A stretch of DNA of 64,000 nucleotides from Cymbomonas tetramitiformis (GCA_001247695.2 LGRX02035461.1:1-64000); one strand, 5' to 3'; positions 35,591 to 45,874 are shown, numbered from the stretch's first letter. Notes: generated from the sequence alone by a model not told the origin. Numbers and translations: made by a program.

Positions 35591-36431
35591 AGATCGGAGC
35601 CTGAGTTGGAGAACCCATTTTTAAGGGTGGGCGGGCTGGGAAGAAAAATTGCGTTAGGAAACGAAGAAGAAAGACGCAGCAATCGTCAGCAGGTAGGAAA
35701 AGTGAAGTATTTTCACCAATTTCCGACTTAACACCTTAAGGGCGAATTGCCATACTGCTCATACTGATCCTGTTTTCCAGGAACTTATTTTCACGTTTTC
35801 GGCAATAACTCAAGTTCTAGACATCCATTTGCCACGATTCTTCGCATATCTTATATTGCGGAACTAGGTGGATGATATGACACTTCGTTATCACTCGCAC
35901 CGTATGTGCACACCTGAATATATGTGACCCATCATCGCCATACTTAAGGAAATTATGTTGAACCGCTGTTGGGGGCATTTTTGGGCATGCGCCATGAACA
36001 TGCTACCACTATTGACTTGATGTTATGAGTGGGCGATGACGTATCATGGTGTATACCAATGGGGGAAAATACCATATCCTTGATTTGAAGCCTTTAGAGC
36101 ACTCTCCATAGAGTACGCTTTTGTTACCTGGCAGCAGAATACCCCTGCACTTTCCACAAAGTCCCCCACTCGATAAACCGAGTTTGGTGCTGGGTCCGAC
36201 AAATCGTCAAAATCCACACGATTAATCGCACGATTAATCGTATTTTGGACCCTGACGATTAATCGCCGATTGCTTAACACTCGTAGAGACGTAGACAGCC
36301 TTAACACCCGTAGGACTATAAGAGTACCTATACACACACTTATAAAGCTATTATTATCGATTATTATTACACATATATCCATTCCAACTATGTACCCGCT
36401 CGATCCGATGTGAATTTGATTAGGTATATCA

Positions 36432-36687
36432 TGCTGGAATCTGTATAGGCAGCCCTGACTGGGAGTCCCGGTGCAGGCCCCTATGACAGACCCCTAGGAC
36501 CAACACTGGACCGCTGACTGATCTATAGGTTCGTGCTGTGACACACGCTGTGTCACAGGTAGGCTAGTATCCGAGACCGTTGCGAGACCGTTCCGGGTAT
36601 ATCTAGCTTAGGGTTTATTATCTTATCACAGTTTTATCCACACAGTTCGGGACCCTCTGATATCTAGTGAACTAGGATATTCCGGTA
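36432..36687 (+). repeat. 5' LTR of the non-autonomous element
   Basis: 256 bp, differing from the 3' LTR by one T in a CAGTTTTATCC run and apparently little else. Near-identity means a recent insertion. Confidence 0.85.
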
Positions 36688-37087
36688 GGTCGTGGCCCCA
36701 TCCACGCTTTATTCCACTTGCTAGTTTGGCCATGATTGGCTAAACGGCCGCTCGGAGAGGTGGTGCGCGTTTGCGCGTTTGGGCATTAGTGGAGATTTTG
36801 AGATGAGCGGCTTGCGGTGAGCGACTTGGGCCGCAGCTATGGGGTGCCGGCTTGGATTGGGTTTCGTCGTCGCAATGTTCACTATTCGCGGTTCTCTGCT
36901 CGCTCTGATCCCGCCTGCTGCCGTGTTTTGGGCTGGTGACTTAAGCACCTTTGACTTCGACGTCATCTTCCTTCGCCCCTCGCTAGCATGGCCCGACCGT
37001 TCGTTCCGTGTCCGTGACGTCGCATTTTCTCCGCGGCCCTACCCAAACGTGCTGCAGCGTACCGCCTCCCCTCAGGCTTTTCTAGAG

Positions 37088-38011
37088 ATGGGTATGACGA
37101 CGAGATCCAAGAAGTCCCTCACGAGGGACAGTGACATCGATGCCTCTTTGAGGTTGATCGACGAGGTGCGGAACACTCCGACGGCTGCTACGCCGGTGGT
37201 TCCCGCTCCTAACCCTGCATCGAACGTGGACGCGGACGTTGCCGTCAGACGTTATTTGCAGGAGCAGTCCAAATTGGTGGACGAGATTTACAAGGCACGG
37301 CTGCATCGGGCTTGGGCCAAGAGTATCCGTGAGGATATTCTTGGTGACAAGAAGCATCATTTTCGCGGTACGGACGACTCTGGCCTCCTGTCCGACCTGG
37401 TGGTGCAGCTACGCACGGAGTTTCAGTCTGCTGGTCTGGAGCTGCGTTCCTTTGACCTCGACGACCCTCTGGTGCCCGTGGTCAGCAGAGTGAATGGGCT
37501 GCTGTACGACGTTCTGGCTCTCGTGGTGGAGAAGCACAGCAACGCGTATGTCTGGCTGACTGGCACCGACTCCTCGGCTGACCGAGATGGACGACGTGCT
37601 CTTGTCGACATCATCAAGGGCTCTGTGCCGGTGGCGCTGCGGGAGTCGCAACAGGAGGAGCATGCGGCTTTACGTTATCCCGCAAACGTTGACCCGCAGC
37701 CGATTTTGGCTAAGGAGCAGCGTTTGGTGCGGGATAACAGGACTTCAGACTGGACTCCGACCGAGGCAACACGAAAATTATCTCTCTACACCCGCCTCGA
37801 CCCCGTGTTTTACGCGGCGGTAAAGGTCCGCTATCCCATGGCTGCCGACCTGTCCCACGTGTCCCTTGCTTCTCTTCGCTCCTTGGTGGTCGAGATTTAT
37901 CAGTCTTGGGCGCAGACGGACGGGGGAAGGCAGCTTCTGGTGCGGGCGGGGTCTCCGCACACCTCTCCAGCAGTGAGTACGATGCGCTGCTCCAGAAGAT
38001 CACGGAGCTGA
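37088..38011 (+). CDS. Gag-like protein, first frame
   Basis: The frame is open from 36839 (ATG), but a start at 37088 (MGMTTRSKKSL...) fits a Gag N terminus better. The 36839 start adds a hydrophobic leader. The protein is helical with a segment NAYVWLTGTDSS...DGRRALVDIIKG that resembles capsid regions of LTR-element Gag. It overlaps the next frame (37906-39603), and sensible protein continues from one to the other (...EIYQSWAQTDG to SSSEYDALLQKITELTELVQ), so a frame change within about 37906-38011 or a small indel is needed. Confidence 0.55.
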   Translation: MGMTTRSKKSLTRDSDIDASLRLIDEVRNTPTAATPVVPAPNPASNVDADVAVRRYLQEQSKLVDEIYKARLHRAWAKSIREDILGDKKHHFRGTDDSGLLSDLVVQLRTEFQSAGLELRSFDLDDPLVPVVSRVNGLLYDVLALVVEKHSNAYVWLTGTDSSADRDGRRALVDIIKGSVPVALRESQQEEHAALRYPANVDPQPILAKEQRLVRDNRTSDWTPTEATRKLSLYTRLDPVFYAAVKVRYPMAADLSHVSLASLRSLVVEIYQSWAQTDGGRQLLVRAGSPHTSPAVSTMRCSRRSRS

Positions 38012-39603
38012 CGGAGCTCGTACAGCGGCAGCGGGGTGAGGCCGCCCCGGTTGTGCGTCAACAACGGGAGCGGGTGCAGCAGCGGCAGCAGCAGCAGCGG
38101 GGGCAGCAGCCGCGAGGATTCCGTGTGGGGACCCACAAGGCCCCACCGGTGGGATTCGACCGTGACGATCAACGGGCAAGGCCGTTCTGCGGTAGGTGCA
38201 AGAAGGCGGGGAAAGGTGAGGCGTATCACTTCTACCGCGACTGCCCGTTGGGCGGGCGCCAACACCCGCCCACCTCTGCCGCGGCATTTTGCGTTCCCAT
38301 CGACGAGGAGGACGCAGAGGGGGTGCACGCACTCGCCATGTGTGCGTTGTTCCAGCAGGCGGCGGATGACGGGGCGGAGTCCTTCGCGCGTGCGGCAGCC
38401 GCGTACGGGCCGCCCGCGGTGCTTTCTGCGGGAGCGGTGGGCGGCATTGACGTGTCCGCCTACGGCTTCGCCGTGGAGCAGCAGCCGGATTCCGAGGGGG
38501 ACGACATTCTCCGCAGGCTCGACGATCTTGCCGCGGAGGTTCACTCCGCGGCCAACCCGCAGGTGCATTACACTCACGCGTCTTTCCCGCCTCCTGCCGG
38601 TAACGGGCAGGGGGCTTCGGCTCTGGTGTGCGTGCCCGCCGCAGCGGTGGCCACACCGGAGGAGCAGGTTCCGGCAGGTGGTGCGGCGGCATCGGCATCC
38701 GCCGTGCCGGCCCCTGCTATGCCTGTCTCGCAGGGAGAAGATGTGAAGCCCGCGCCACTTCAATCGGCGCGGGTGACCACCACAGCGGACGCGGACGGTG
38801 AGTTCGCTGGGTTCGTTCAGACCGTGAACCACGCCGCCATCGGACAGGTTGATCTCACGGGGTACGACACGGACGATTACGAGGACCTCGCTGACGGCAG
38901 CTTCGTCGTGAAGCCGCGGGCCTCGGCCATCTCGGCAAATCACTCGTCGACGCCCGCGGCCCAAGCACCTCACTCTGGTGGTGCTCTGGAGGATTGGCGT
39001 GAGGGTGCTCCCCGCAGCTACGGCTGTGGAAAGCCTCCGTGGGGCTTCCCCGCCCACGCGGGCTTGTGGGGGATGCCCTTCCTTCTCTCTTTCATTCTCT
39101 TGATCTCTGTCATGGGAGTAGGAGCAGCCACCTACACGGTGGCCAACGACGTCGACCCTGTGCAGGTATCGGGTCGGGCTGCGCTGCAGCCTGTGCTGTG
39201 CAGGGGCGAGGAGTCACCGCTTGACACGGTGCCATGTGCCATCCCGCCTCGTCGCCACCGGCGGGTGCAGCGGCAGCAGGGCCTCTATATGGCTCCGGTG
39301 CCGTGGCATCCCGGGCCGCCGCCACCTGGCATCTTATTTGAGGGCGGTCCTCCGTTGTCGCCGGCATCGTCTTCGGATGACGAGGCGCCACCTTCGGGCA
39401 GCACTTGGCAGCACCCTGGTGCGGTGCAGCCTCCCGTGATCGACGGATCAACAACACCGACTCCGTCAAATTCTCTGGCGAATGATTTCTCGGTGACCGA
39501 CACCTTGCACTTTGGCAGCCCTGTGTTACTCCGCCGTGCTACTGTGGACTACTACAGTGCTCGTTGTGGTGGCGGTGCTCCTCTGGCCATTGACCCCGAG
39601 TAG
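37906..39603 (+). CDS. Gag-like C-terminal part with zinc knuckle and membrane segment
   Basis: In the frame -1 relative to the first Gag frame. It has a helical/Gln-rich start, then a variant zinc knuckle (CGRCKKAGKGEAYHFYRDC; C-x2-C-x9-H-x4-C). Long acidic and Ala/Pro-rich stretches follow, then one strongly hydrophobic segment (about 39070-39150, MPFLLSFILLISVMGVGAA) followed by a Pro-rich acidic tail with SSSDDEAP. A membrane segment is unexpected for Gag; it could be a signal-anchor or Env-like remnant. Ends TAG at 39603. No enzymatic motif. Confidence 0.55.
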   Translation: MGADGRGKAASGAGGVSAHLSSSEYDALLQKITELTELVQRQRGEAAPVVRQQRERVQQRQQQQRGQQPRGFRVGTHKAPPVGFDRDDQRARPFCGRCKKAGKGEAYHFYRDCPLGGRQHPPTSAAAFCVPIDEEDAEGVHALAMCALFQQAADDGAESFARAAAAYGPPAVLSAGAVGGIDVSAYGFAVEQQPDSEGDDILRRLDDLAAEVHSAANPQVHYTHASFPPPAGNGQGASALVCVPAAAVATPEEQVPAGGAAASASAVPAPAMPVSQGEDVKPAPLQSARVTTTADADGEFAGFVQTVNHAAIGQVDLTGYDTDDYEDLADGSFVVKPRASAISANHSSTPAAQAPHSGGALEDWREGAPRSYGCGKPPWGFPAHAGLWGMPFLLSFILLISVMGVGAATYTVANDVDPVQVSGRAALQPVLCRGEESPLDTVPCAIPPRRHRRVQRQQGLYMAPVPWHPGPPPPGILFEGGPPLSPASSSDDEAPPSGSTWQHPGAVQPPVIDGSTTPTPSNSLANDFSVTDTLHFGSPVLLRRATVDYYSARCGGGAPLAIDPE

Positions 39604-39933
39604 TTATGTTTCTGGTTCTGGCAGTACACCACTTTCATGGTGGTGTGCTGAGATGTGCTTTGACCTCAACACGGTCTTCAATCTGGTTTATGCTTTTGCT
39701 TTGACAACTTTGAACTCTTCAATCTGACTTGCTGACACAGAGCTTTTCAGTAGTTTCGCAGGACTTGCATTGCCTGTATGTTTCTGCTCTTGTGCCGGCT
39801 AGAGGGTTTCAATTTGTGTATCAGAATTGCACAGTTGAATTAGCAGTTAGGTTTGTCACCCTAGCTCCTACCCTAACTTATCTTAACATTCTGACTCTCC
39901 TAGACAGTCACCACCCACAGTGCTGGGGTGGTG

Positions 39934-40188
39934 TGCTGGAATCTGTATAGGCAGCCCTGACTGGGAGTCCCGGTGCAGGCCCCTATGACAGACCCCTAGG
40001 ACCAACACTGGACCGCTGACTGATCTATAGGTTCGTGCTGTGACACACGCTGTGTCACAGGTAGGCTAGTATCCGAGACCGTTGCGAGACCGTTCCGGGT
40101 ATATCTAGCTTAGGGTTTATTATCTTATCACAGTTTATCCACACAGTTCGGGACCCTCTGATATCTAGTGAACTAGGATATTCCGGTA
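39934..40188 (+). repeat. 3' LTR of the non-autonomous element
   Basis: 255 bp, one base shorter than the 5' LTR. It is preceded by GCTGGGGTGGTG, a weak polypurine-type tract, and followed by the TATCA duplication. Confidence 0.85.
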
Positions 40189-40193
40189 TATCA

Positions 40194-40550
40194 TACATAC
40201 ATAACACGAGGGGCCTCATATGCCCATATGAGCTGAAATTCAGCCTATATATCAGGGCTCTATATCGGTTTGATTTTTCGGTATCGATACAATCCGATAT
40301 CCGGAAAACGGTATCGATAATCGGCATAATCGATAAATAATCGATTATTTGGGCATTTATATGAAATTTGTTATAAATTAAATATGCAACACCGAAACCG
40401 GCACAATCGATAGTTTGATATGGCAACCCGATAATCGGCGATAAATACGATATATCGATAGTATCGGTTATCGGAAATATCGATATAGAACCTTGCTATA
40501 TATGAGCTGAAATTCAGTCTATATATGAGGCTATATATGAGCTGAAATTC
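40194..40550. repeat. AT-rich minisatellite, left part
   Basis: Irregular copies of GAGCTGAAATTCAGCCTATA plus CGATAATCG/ATCGATA-type short palindromes. The same unit continues after the Ty3/gypsy element at 54332-54476, so that element inserted into this array. Confidence 0.8.
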
Positions 40551-41243
40551 TGTGCCCGGAGGCACAGCGTGAGCCGATATGTCTATGCGTCCGTATGTGT
40601 GTCATCGGGGGTAATCTGGGATTGGCACGATGACAGTGAGATTGGGCTTGAAATCACGATGAGAATGAATACCAGATGTCCGGGGTATGACAGTATGACA
40701 CTATGACACTATGACAGTATGACAGTATGACACTATAGTAGTATGACAGTACTGTGGGGGGTGTCATCGTGGAACTCAGTCAGACCCTCGAAGAATGGTC
40801 AGATTCGCATCGGGGTTGAAAAGACAATGAAATCGAATATCAGATATTAAGGTTATGACAGTATGACAGTATGACGCTATGACAGTATGACAGTATGACA
40901 GTACAGTAGTATGACAGTACTGTGGGGCAGTCATCGTGTCAGTCTGTTGGCATAACATCTGAATCGAGAATGACGGATCGGAATTAGAAATGAGATCGGA
41001 TCGAGAACTGAACGTTGAGCCGAAGTGTGACATCGGCTCTCGAGTGGTTGACCCTGCAACCTGAGTGACGAGTGAATAAGTAGAGCACTTGAGAAGTGTT
41101 TAGCCTTCAGAACTCGGAACCGAATTATCGTTTGTACCTCAATCTGGCCCTGATCCAGTATATTATAAAAATCCGAATTGTGTACCTTTGCACGTTCAAT
41201 CAAAAACATATCTCCGAGCATCTGTCGTCGTGCCCCTGGCACA
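40551..41243 (+). repeat. 5' LTR of the Ty3/gypsy element
   Basis: 693 bp with 6-bp inverted ends TGTGCC/GGCACA. The upstream half contains two blocks of TATGACAG octamers (about 40684-40755 and 40856-40922), each followed by TACTGTGGGG and GTCATCGTG. This shows an internal duplication of roughly 175 bp, likely in U3. Confidence 0.95.
41156..41172 (+). promoter_or_regulatory. Probable LTR TATA box
   Basis: TATTATAAAA at 41161-41170 lies 74 bp from the LTR end, in an otherwise mixed sequence, and is the best TATA match in the LTR. The same element is at 54249-54258 in the 3' copy. The transcription start would be about 25-30 bp further on; inferred. Confidence 0.45.
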
Positions 41244-41245
41244 TT

Positions 41246-41256
41246 TGGTATCAGCG
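41246..41256 (+). other. Primer-binding site, tRNA-iMet
   Basis: TGGTATCAGCG starts two bases after the LTR. TGGTATCAG is the complement of the 3' end of eukaryotic initiator-Met tRNA, the usual primer of Ty3/gypsy elements in plants and algae. One mismatch occurs at the tenth base. Confidence 0.85.
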
Positions 41257-42007
41257 TGCTGCGATTTCGCCTCTGCGCAACTCGCCCACGGGCCTTTTGT
41301 AACTTCCGTTGTACTACAGGGGGAGAGCTGCACTTCCGGCTATCTGGGCGCAATTTTAGCCTCCGTAAGTACATTTTTTTTGGTATACAACGGCCGTATC
41401 CTTTGGAAAACATCTCCAAAACTTCATATTTTCGCCCCTTAACACTGGGGACCCAACCAGGCTCAAAAAAGTCAGCATTCGTTTTCCGATCTTAACTTCC
41501 AAGTCTGCCCCAGGCTACAAACTACCGTCAGGGAGCACCCTAAAGGGTTTCCCCGGTTTATAGTAGCCAGGAAAACCCCGTAGCTCACTTTCTAGAGCCT
41601 TAAAAAGGCGAAAAATAGCCAAAAACAGCCCAAAATAGCCGTTTTAGCCTCTTTTCAGCCTACCCCCAAACCTTCCACAGTAGCCCCCACCACCGAAAAC
41701 TCCTTCCCCAGACCCCATAGAACACCCTAGAGCCCCCCAATACCGCCCTCGCGGCCACCAGCAGCTGGGAAAACCCCTCAAAGTAGCGCTTTTAGTGGCT
41801 TCTGGACAGTTTCTGGACACCTCTGGTTTACCCTCTGGCTGGAATATTCTGGGAGTGTACGAAGTCCGGCTACCTTTTGGGACCTTGCTGAGCTTTCTGG
41901 GACCTTGCTGAGCTTTTCTGGTTGCAGTTCCTCGACCCCTGCCTGCATACATAGGCACTTGAAATCTGTGTCGCGGAGCCCTGGCGAATTTTTGAGTTTG
42001 CCGGTGT
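41257..42007 (+). other. Leader of the Ty3/gypsy element, non-coding
   Basis: About 750 bp between the primer site and the first leader frame. It is C/A-rich with repeats of AAAATAGCC and two adjacent CTTTTGGGACCTTGCTGAGC-type units near 41875-41920. No protein is supported; packaging signals may lie here. Confidence 0.4.
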
Positions 42008-42181
42008 ATGGCAGTACCCCCTTCGCCAGAAGAATACAGAAGAGCGTGGTGGAAACAAGGACCCATCAAGTGGGTATTCCCTCCAGACCCCACCTATCCA
42101 CCAGCAGGCGCCTTCTGGCAGTACGGTCCTTGGAGCGGTCCTCCCTCCCCCTCATCCTCTGACGACGAGGAGGAGAACTGA
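42008..42181 (+). CDS. Small leader ORF 1, acidic tail
   Basis: ATG at 42008, 57 codons, TGA at 42179. It is Trp/Pro-rich and ends in a Ser/Asp/Glu tail (PPSPSSSDDEEEN). A second leader frame just downstream has the same layout. Not recognised. Such frames before gag could control translation of gag or encode an accessory peptide. Confidence 0.35.
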   Translation: MAVPPSPEEYRRAWWKQGPIKWVFPPDPTYPPAGAFWQYGPWSGPPSPSSSDDEEEN

Positions 42182-42185
42182 GCGC

Positions 42186-42419
42186 CTGGATACAGTCGCG
42201 CTGGCTATCCCACCAAGATACCACAACTGGGTGTGGGTTCAGATTGGAAACCTTCTCTTCCGCTACCCGAACTCCCAAGACCTGACAGTCTTCCCCGCAC
42301 TCCCTGGCTCGTATCCAGTGCAAGGAATCGAAGAGTGGCCTTGGGTCCCCCCATCACCACCTGGAAGCCCCGCCCCTTCGCCTCCAGCGAGCGACACCGA
42401 AGAGGACGAGACTAACTAA
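42186..42419 (+). CDS. Small leader ORF 2, acidic tail
   Basis: An open frame without an obvious ATG, ending TAA at 42417-42419. Its last residues (EWPWVPPSPPGSPAPSPPAS then DTEEDETN) mirror leader ORF 1: a Trp motif, a PPSP stretch, then an acidic end. The frame is also open upstream of 42186, so its start is unknown. Resemblance suggests duplication of one small gene, but this is inference from short, low-complexity sequence. Confidence 0.25.
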   Translation: MDTVALAIPPRYHNWVWVQIGNLLFRYPNSQDLTVFPALPGSYPVQGIEEWPWVPPSPPGSPAPSPPASDTEEDETN

Positions 42420-42505
42420 ATAACAAAAGGCGAGCACTCCACACTTTGCTCACCTGTGGCTATTGCCACACCCAGTCCTTGATCTCAACCAGCTCAGTAA
42501 TCAGG

Positions 42506-45500
42506 ATGTCACAGCAGACATCAGAGGCATTTCCCAGCATGAGTGTCAGCGCAGAGCAGCTACACCACACTCTGTTCTCTCCCATAACCTTCCCATCGCC
42601 CACCACATATGCCTCCGCTCACCCCATTCCACACCCAGGCACCACCATGCCCTACACAGCGGTGCCCCGCCCTTACACTATGCCGGATGGCACCCCCGCA
42701 CAGGCTGTATGGAACGGCGTCAATTGGGTATTACCCCAATCAGCGCCCCTCGCTGGGGGAGTATCACCAGTGCCGTTCACACTGGGAACCCATCACCCCG
42801 TGGGTGCATACCCCACACCGTTCCAACAACAGCTACAACAGCAGCAACAGTGGCTCGCGTACCAGCAGCAGCAACAGCAGTGGCTTCAACAGCAGCCACT
42901 GGAACCGATGCAGCAGCAGTTACAGCAGCAGCAGTTACAGCAGCAGCAGCTACAGCAGCAACAGCAGCAGCAGCAGCAGCAGCAACCGCAGCCGCCACAA
43001 CTGCCGCAACATCGACCACAGCAGCCCCATCAGCTGGCACCAGCCACCTCCGCGCTTCATGACTCAGGCGCGGATCCCTCATCGCTGCAGCACTTCATCA
43101 GCATCGGCGCCGCGGCCCTGCCGGACCCTCTGCAGGTACCCCTTGACAGCGGGGTTCAGCAGAACGTCTTGGGCGGTACCCAGCTCTTGGTGCGTCACCT
43201 TCCCGCGGTGGCGACAACCTCAGAGACTCGCCGGCGTCGGCGTTCCCGAAGGGCATCTTCGGGCCCTGCGACACATGGCAAGCATCTCCCAGGTCCAAGC
43301 CACGCACCTGATCACTCTGACCCCGACTCTGGCACGGACATCAGCCGCACCAGCACGGGGACCAGAGGCAGCCGAAGCACGCAGGCACGGGCTGAGCGCA
43401 GGCGGAGGGCCGCCCACAGGTCCGGCTCTGACTCGGACGCGAGCAGCCGAAGTGAACACATTCGCAGAGAAGTCCTAGCGGCAGTACAGGCCCTGGACAT
43501 CTCCGCGGTGCTCTCGAGAGGACTCGCGCTGCCTGGTGCGACGACATCGGCAGGAGTCTCCCCACCAGGCGACCCTCAGGGCAGCGCACAGGGCCTGACG
43601 GCGGACCACCCACACGAGGCAGACGCTGCCGCCAGCGTGACCCCTCCTGTGCCTCAGACCGCCGCTGAGACCGCTCCCGCCGAACCTCCCACTCAGGGCC
43701 GGCCAAATCCCCATAACATGATGGTGGCCCGCCGGCGACAGTCGATGGAGACGGTGGTGCACGGCGGTGGCAATCCCGACTCAGAGCCCAGAGACTCCAG
43801 TTCAAGCGACTCGCCACCAGGCCCCCCTAGTGATCCACCTCAGGATCCCCCTGACGATCCCGCACCAGAGCCCTCCTACCCTCAGTACCCAGAGGTCAGA
43901 GCCCTCTTCGTCACCCACGATGGTGGGTCATTGTGGGTGCACCAGTCAGCTGGGGTGCGAGGCGCGGCAACCGTCTCCCTACCATGGGACGAACGCCGCC
44001 GGGCTGGGGTGCAGGGCGACGCCATCTTGTTCAGGATCATGCACCTGCTGGGAGCGCCGCTGACTGCATATGCGCGCATGGGGGGCCGGCTACACCATGC
44101 ACCCCTACCCCTTACCAACCCTCGTGTGGAGACCTGGGTCCTTATGGTCGACCGCGAGGTCATGGATATGGCAATGGGGGACCCAGCCGCGGCCAATGTG
44201 CGGTCTACCAGCATGGGGCAGCCAGTATGGGAGTGGATCCCTGCTACTGCGCGGGAGTCGGAGATGCAGAACTTCGATCAGGACGGGCTCGCCGCGTGGT
44301 CGGAGGTCAGCAACTCCGATTGGTACCGGAGCATGAGCGTGGTGGCCGCACAACCATCCACACCCCTGCCCTTCCATACACCTCTTCCACTCCCCGCACC
44401 ACCGCCAGCCCCTGCATTACCGCCCACTCCGACCGCAGTCCCCACAAATCCCGCACCTGCGCCTCCGCCCGCGCATGCCCCGAGACCACCACTCCCTGCC
44501 CGTTTTCCCCATGCCGCCGCCGCAAACCCCGTGCTCTCTCCCAGCGCCACCCCCTTTGTTCCAGGCATCGTCCGTCTGCCGCAGGGCACTAACCTGCGAG
44601 CATCTCCAGACGAGGTCCGCCTGGAGCACAAGACCAAAGAGATGGTGCTAAAGCTGGTCAAGAGCGTCACCAGGTTCCCCCGCTCCGCGTCCGACACAAA
44701 ATCGGCCGACAAGGAGGGCCTCCTGACGCAGCTGGAGCACTACTCCCACATGGTGCGGAAGGTATTCCAGGAGGCCATCGTGATCGAAGCACTGACCACT
44801 CCCAGTTGTACGCCATCAGTATCAGAGTACCAGGCGAGTGTGTCAAGTCTTCTTTGGAGCTTCAAGGAGCACACTCTTCAAGATCAGCAGAGGAAGTTCT
44901 TGGAGCGCGCGGCGGGGACCTTTGGGTCCGAGCAAGCTTGGCACCAACGCTACGGGGACCTGGATGTGTTCTTCAGCGATCTGGCGGTGTGCTCTCTGAC
45001 GCAGGCCTACCTGGAGAACGCACACGGCGAGGCCATTGCCCTGAAGCAGGCGGTGAGCGAGACCGCGGCGGAGTATTTCTCGCGACTGGAGACCCGCATG
45101 GCCTCCGTCAACTTCTTGGCCGGCAGAGTCCCAAATTGCGTGGAGATGACCAACTTGTCGATGCTCTCCACGTTCCGCCGGGGGCTGAAATATGCACCCA
45201 AGGTGATGCGGCGCCTGAGAGCCATCCACTTGGATGTCTCCAAACCAGAAGAGTGGGAGAGGAAGGCCGTCGCTGACGACATCCCAGGCACCCACAACGC
45301 CTTGTTGAAGATTCGGGAAGTTGCTGAGGAGGTGGAGAGCGACATTGACACGGAGGCGGCTCAGAGACGCTCTCAAGACCGTCCTCCCCGTGCCGTTTCT
45401 TTCGCTAACCCACCACCTCGCACCCCCTTCTACAGGCGTACCCCCTCTTCGAACCGCCCAGCCCTTGCCATGCTGGAGAACGGGCCTGCCACCACCGTCG

Positions 45501-45874
45501 CCGCGGCAGTGACTCCCTTGCCACCACCGCCTGGCCTCTCCCGCCCTGATGCTCCGAAAGTCCGCCGGTGCTTCGCCTGTGGCTCTGCGGAACACATCGT
45601 CCGTAACTGTACGGACGAGGCTAAGCTCAAGGAGTGGAGGGCCAATGCACCCGCTCGACTGGCGAACTCCCCTGGGTATGTGGCCGCCGTCGTCTGGGCC
45701 ATCGAGCAGCAGGAGGACATCTCCTCGGTGGATGGCGTCCCAGAAGAGTTCTCCGAGGAGGTCCTGGCTCTCGCTACCTGTGAGGACGAGCAGAGCTATC
45801 AGACCCTGGCGGCCCTTGCGGGCATCGAACTTGTGGAGGGTGACGGCCTTCCCCTGGTGGAGAGCGACGAATGA
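42506..45874 (+). CDS. gag: Gag polyprotein
   Basis: The ATG at 42506 has A at -3; the frame is also open a little upstream. 1,122 residues, very long for Gag. A Pro/Gln-rich N terminus includes a poly-Gln run (residues ~106-175, CAG microsatellite at 42830-42990). Ser/Arg- and Pro-rich linkers follow, then a helical capsid-like region (about residues 700-930; FLERAAGTFG, EYFSRLETRMASVNFLAG). A CCHC zinc knuckle CFACGSAEHIVRNC is at residues 1022-1035 (45569-45610). It ends at TGA 45872-45874; the same frame stays open beyond and encodes the protease. Confidence 0.9.
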   Translation: MSQQTSEAFPSMSVSAEQLHHTLFSPITFPSPTTYASAHPIPHPGTTMPYTAVPRPYTMPDGTPAQAVWNGVNWVLPQSAPLAGGVSPVPFTLGTHHPVGAYPTPFQQQLQQQQQWLAYQQQQQQWLQQQPLEPMQQQLQQQQLQQQQLQQQQQQQQQQQPQPPQLPQHRPQQPHQLAPATSALHDSGADPSSLQHFISIGAAALPDPLQVPLDSGVQQNVLGGTQLLVRHLPAVATTSETRRRRRSRRASSGPATHGKHLPGPSHAPDHSDPDSGTDISRTSTGTRGSRSTQARAERRRRAAHRSGSDSDASSRSEHIRREVLAAVQALDISAVLSRGLALPGATTSAGVSPPGDPQGSAQGLTADHPHEADAAASVTPPVPQTAAETAPAEPPTQGRPNPHNMMVARRRQSMETVVHGGGNPDSEPRDSSSSDSPPGPPSDPPQDPPDDPAPEPSYPQYPEVRALFVTHDGGSLWVHQSAGVRGAATVSLPWDERRRAGVQGDAILFRIMHLLGAPLTAYARMGGRLHHAPLPLTNPRVETWVLMVDREVMDMAMGDPAAANVRSTSMGQPVWEWIPATARESEMQNFDQDGLAAWSEVSNSDWYRSMSVVAAQPSTPLPFHTPLPLPAPPPAPALPPTPTAVPTNPAPAPPPAHAPRPPLPARFPHAAAANPVLSPSATPFVPGIVRLPQGTNLRASPDEVRLEHKTKEMVLKLVKSVTRFPRSASDTKSADKEGLLTQLEHYSHMVRKVFQEAIVIEALTTPSCTPSVSEYQASVSSLLWSFKEHTLQDQQRKFLERAAGTFGSEQAWHQRYGDLDVFFSDLAVCSLTQAYLENAHGEAIALKQAVSETAAEYFSRLETRMASVNFLAGRVPNCVEMTNLSMLSTFRRGLKYAPKVMRRLRAIHLDVSKPEEWERKAVADDIPGTHNALLKIREVAEEVESDIDTEAAQRRSQDRPPRAVSFANPPPRTPFYRRTPSSNRPALAMLENGPATTVAAAVTPLPPPPGLSRPDAPKVRRCFACGSAEHIVRNCTDEAKLKEWRANAPARLANSPGYVAAVVWAIEQQEDISSVDGVPEEFSEEVLALATCEDEQSYQTLAALAGIELVEGDGLPLVESDE

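Larger units (their letters stand above)
36432..40188 (+). mobile_element. Non-autonomous LTR retroelement, 3757 bp
   Basis: Two direct LTRs (36432-36687 and 39934-40188) bound the element. The 5-bp target duplication TATCA is at 36427-36431 and 40189-40193. LTRs begin TGCTGGAAT and end ATTCCGGTA, so the last base pair is TA rather than the usual CA. The interior encodes Gag-like protein only: no protease, RT, RNase H or integrase motif can be found. It must depend on enzymes from another element, in the manner of LARD-type elements. Confidence 0.85.

Noticed and set aside
36688..36710. Primer-binding site of the Gag-only LTR element
   Set aside because: A TGGCCCCATCC string lies just after the LTR but I could not match it to a specific tRNA with confidence.
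37906..37980. Programmed -1 slippery heptamer in the Gag-like overlap
   Set aside because: No X-XXY-YYZ motif in the right register was found in the overlap; an indel or an unknown mechanism remains possible.
37900..39057. Long minus-strand frame opposite the Gag-like gene
   Set aside because: Arg/His/Leu-rich translation typical of the antisense of GC-rich coding DNA; the plus strand has the zinc knuckle and membrane segment.
40776..41419. Minus-strand frames in the LTR and leader
   Set aside because: Repeated in both LTRs, dominated by TATGACAG-derived residues; no domain.
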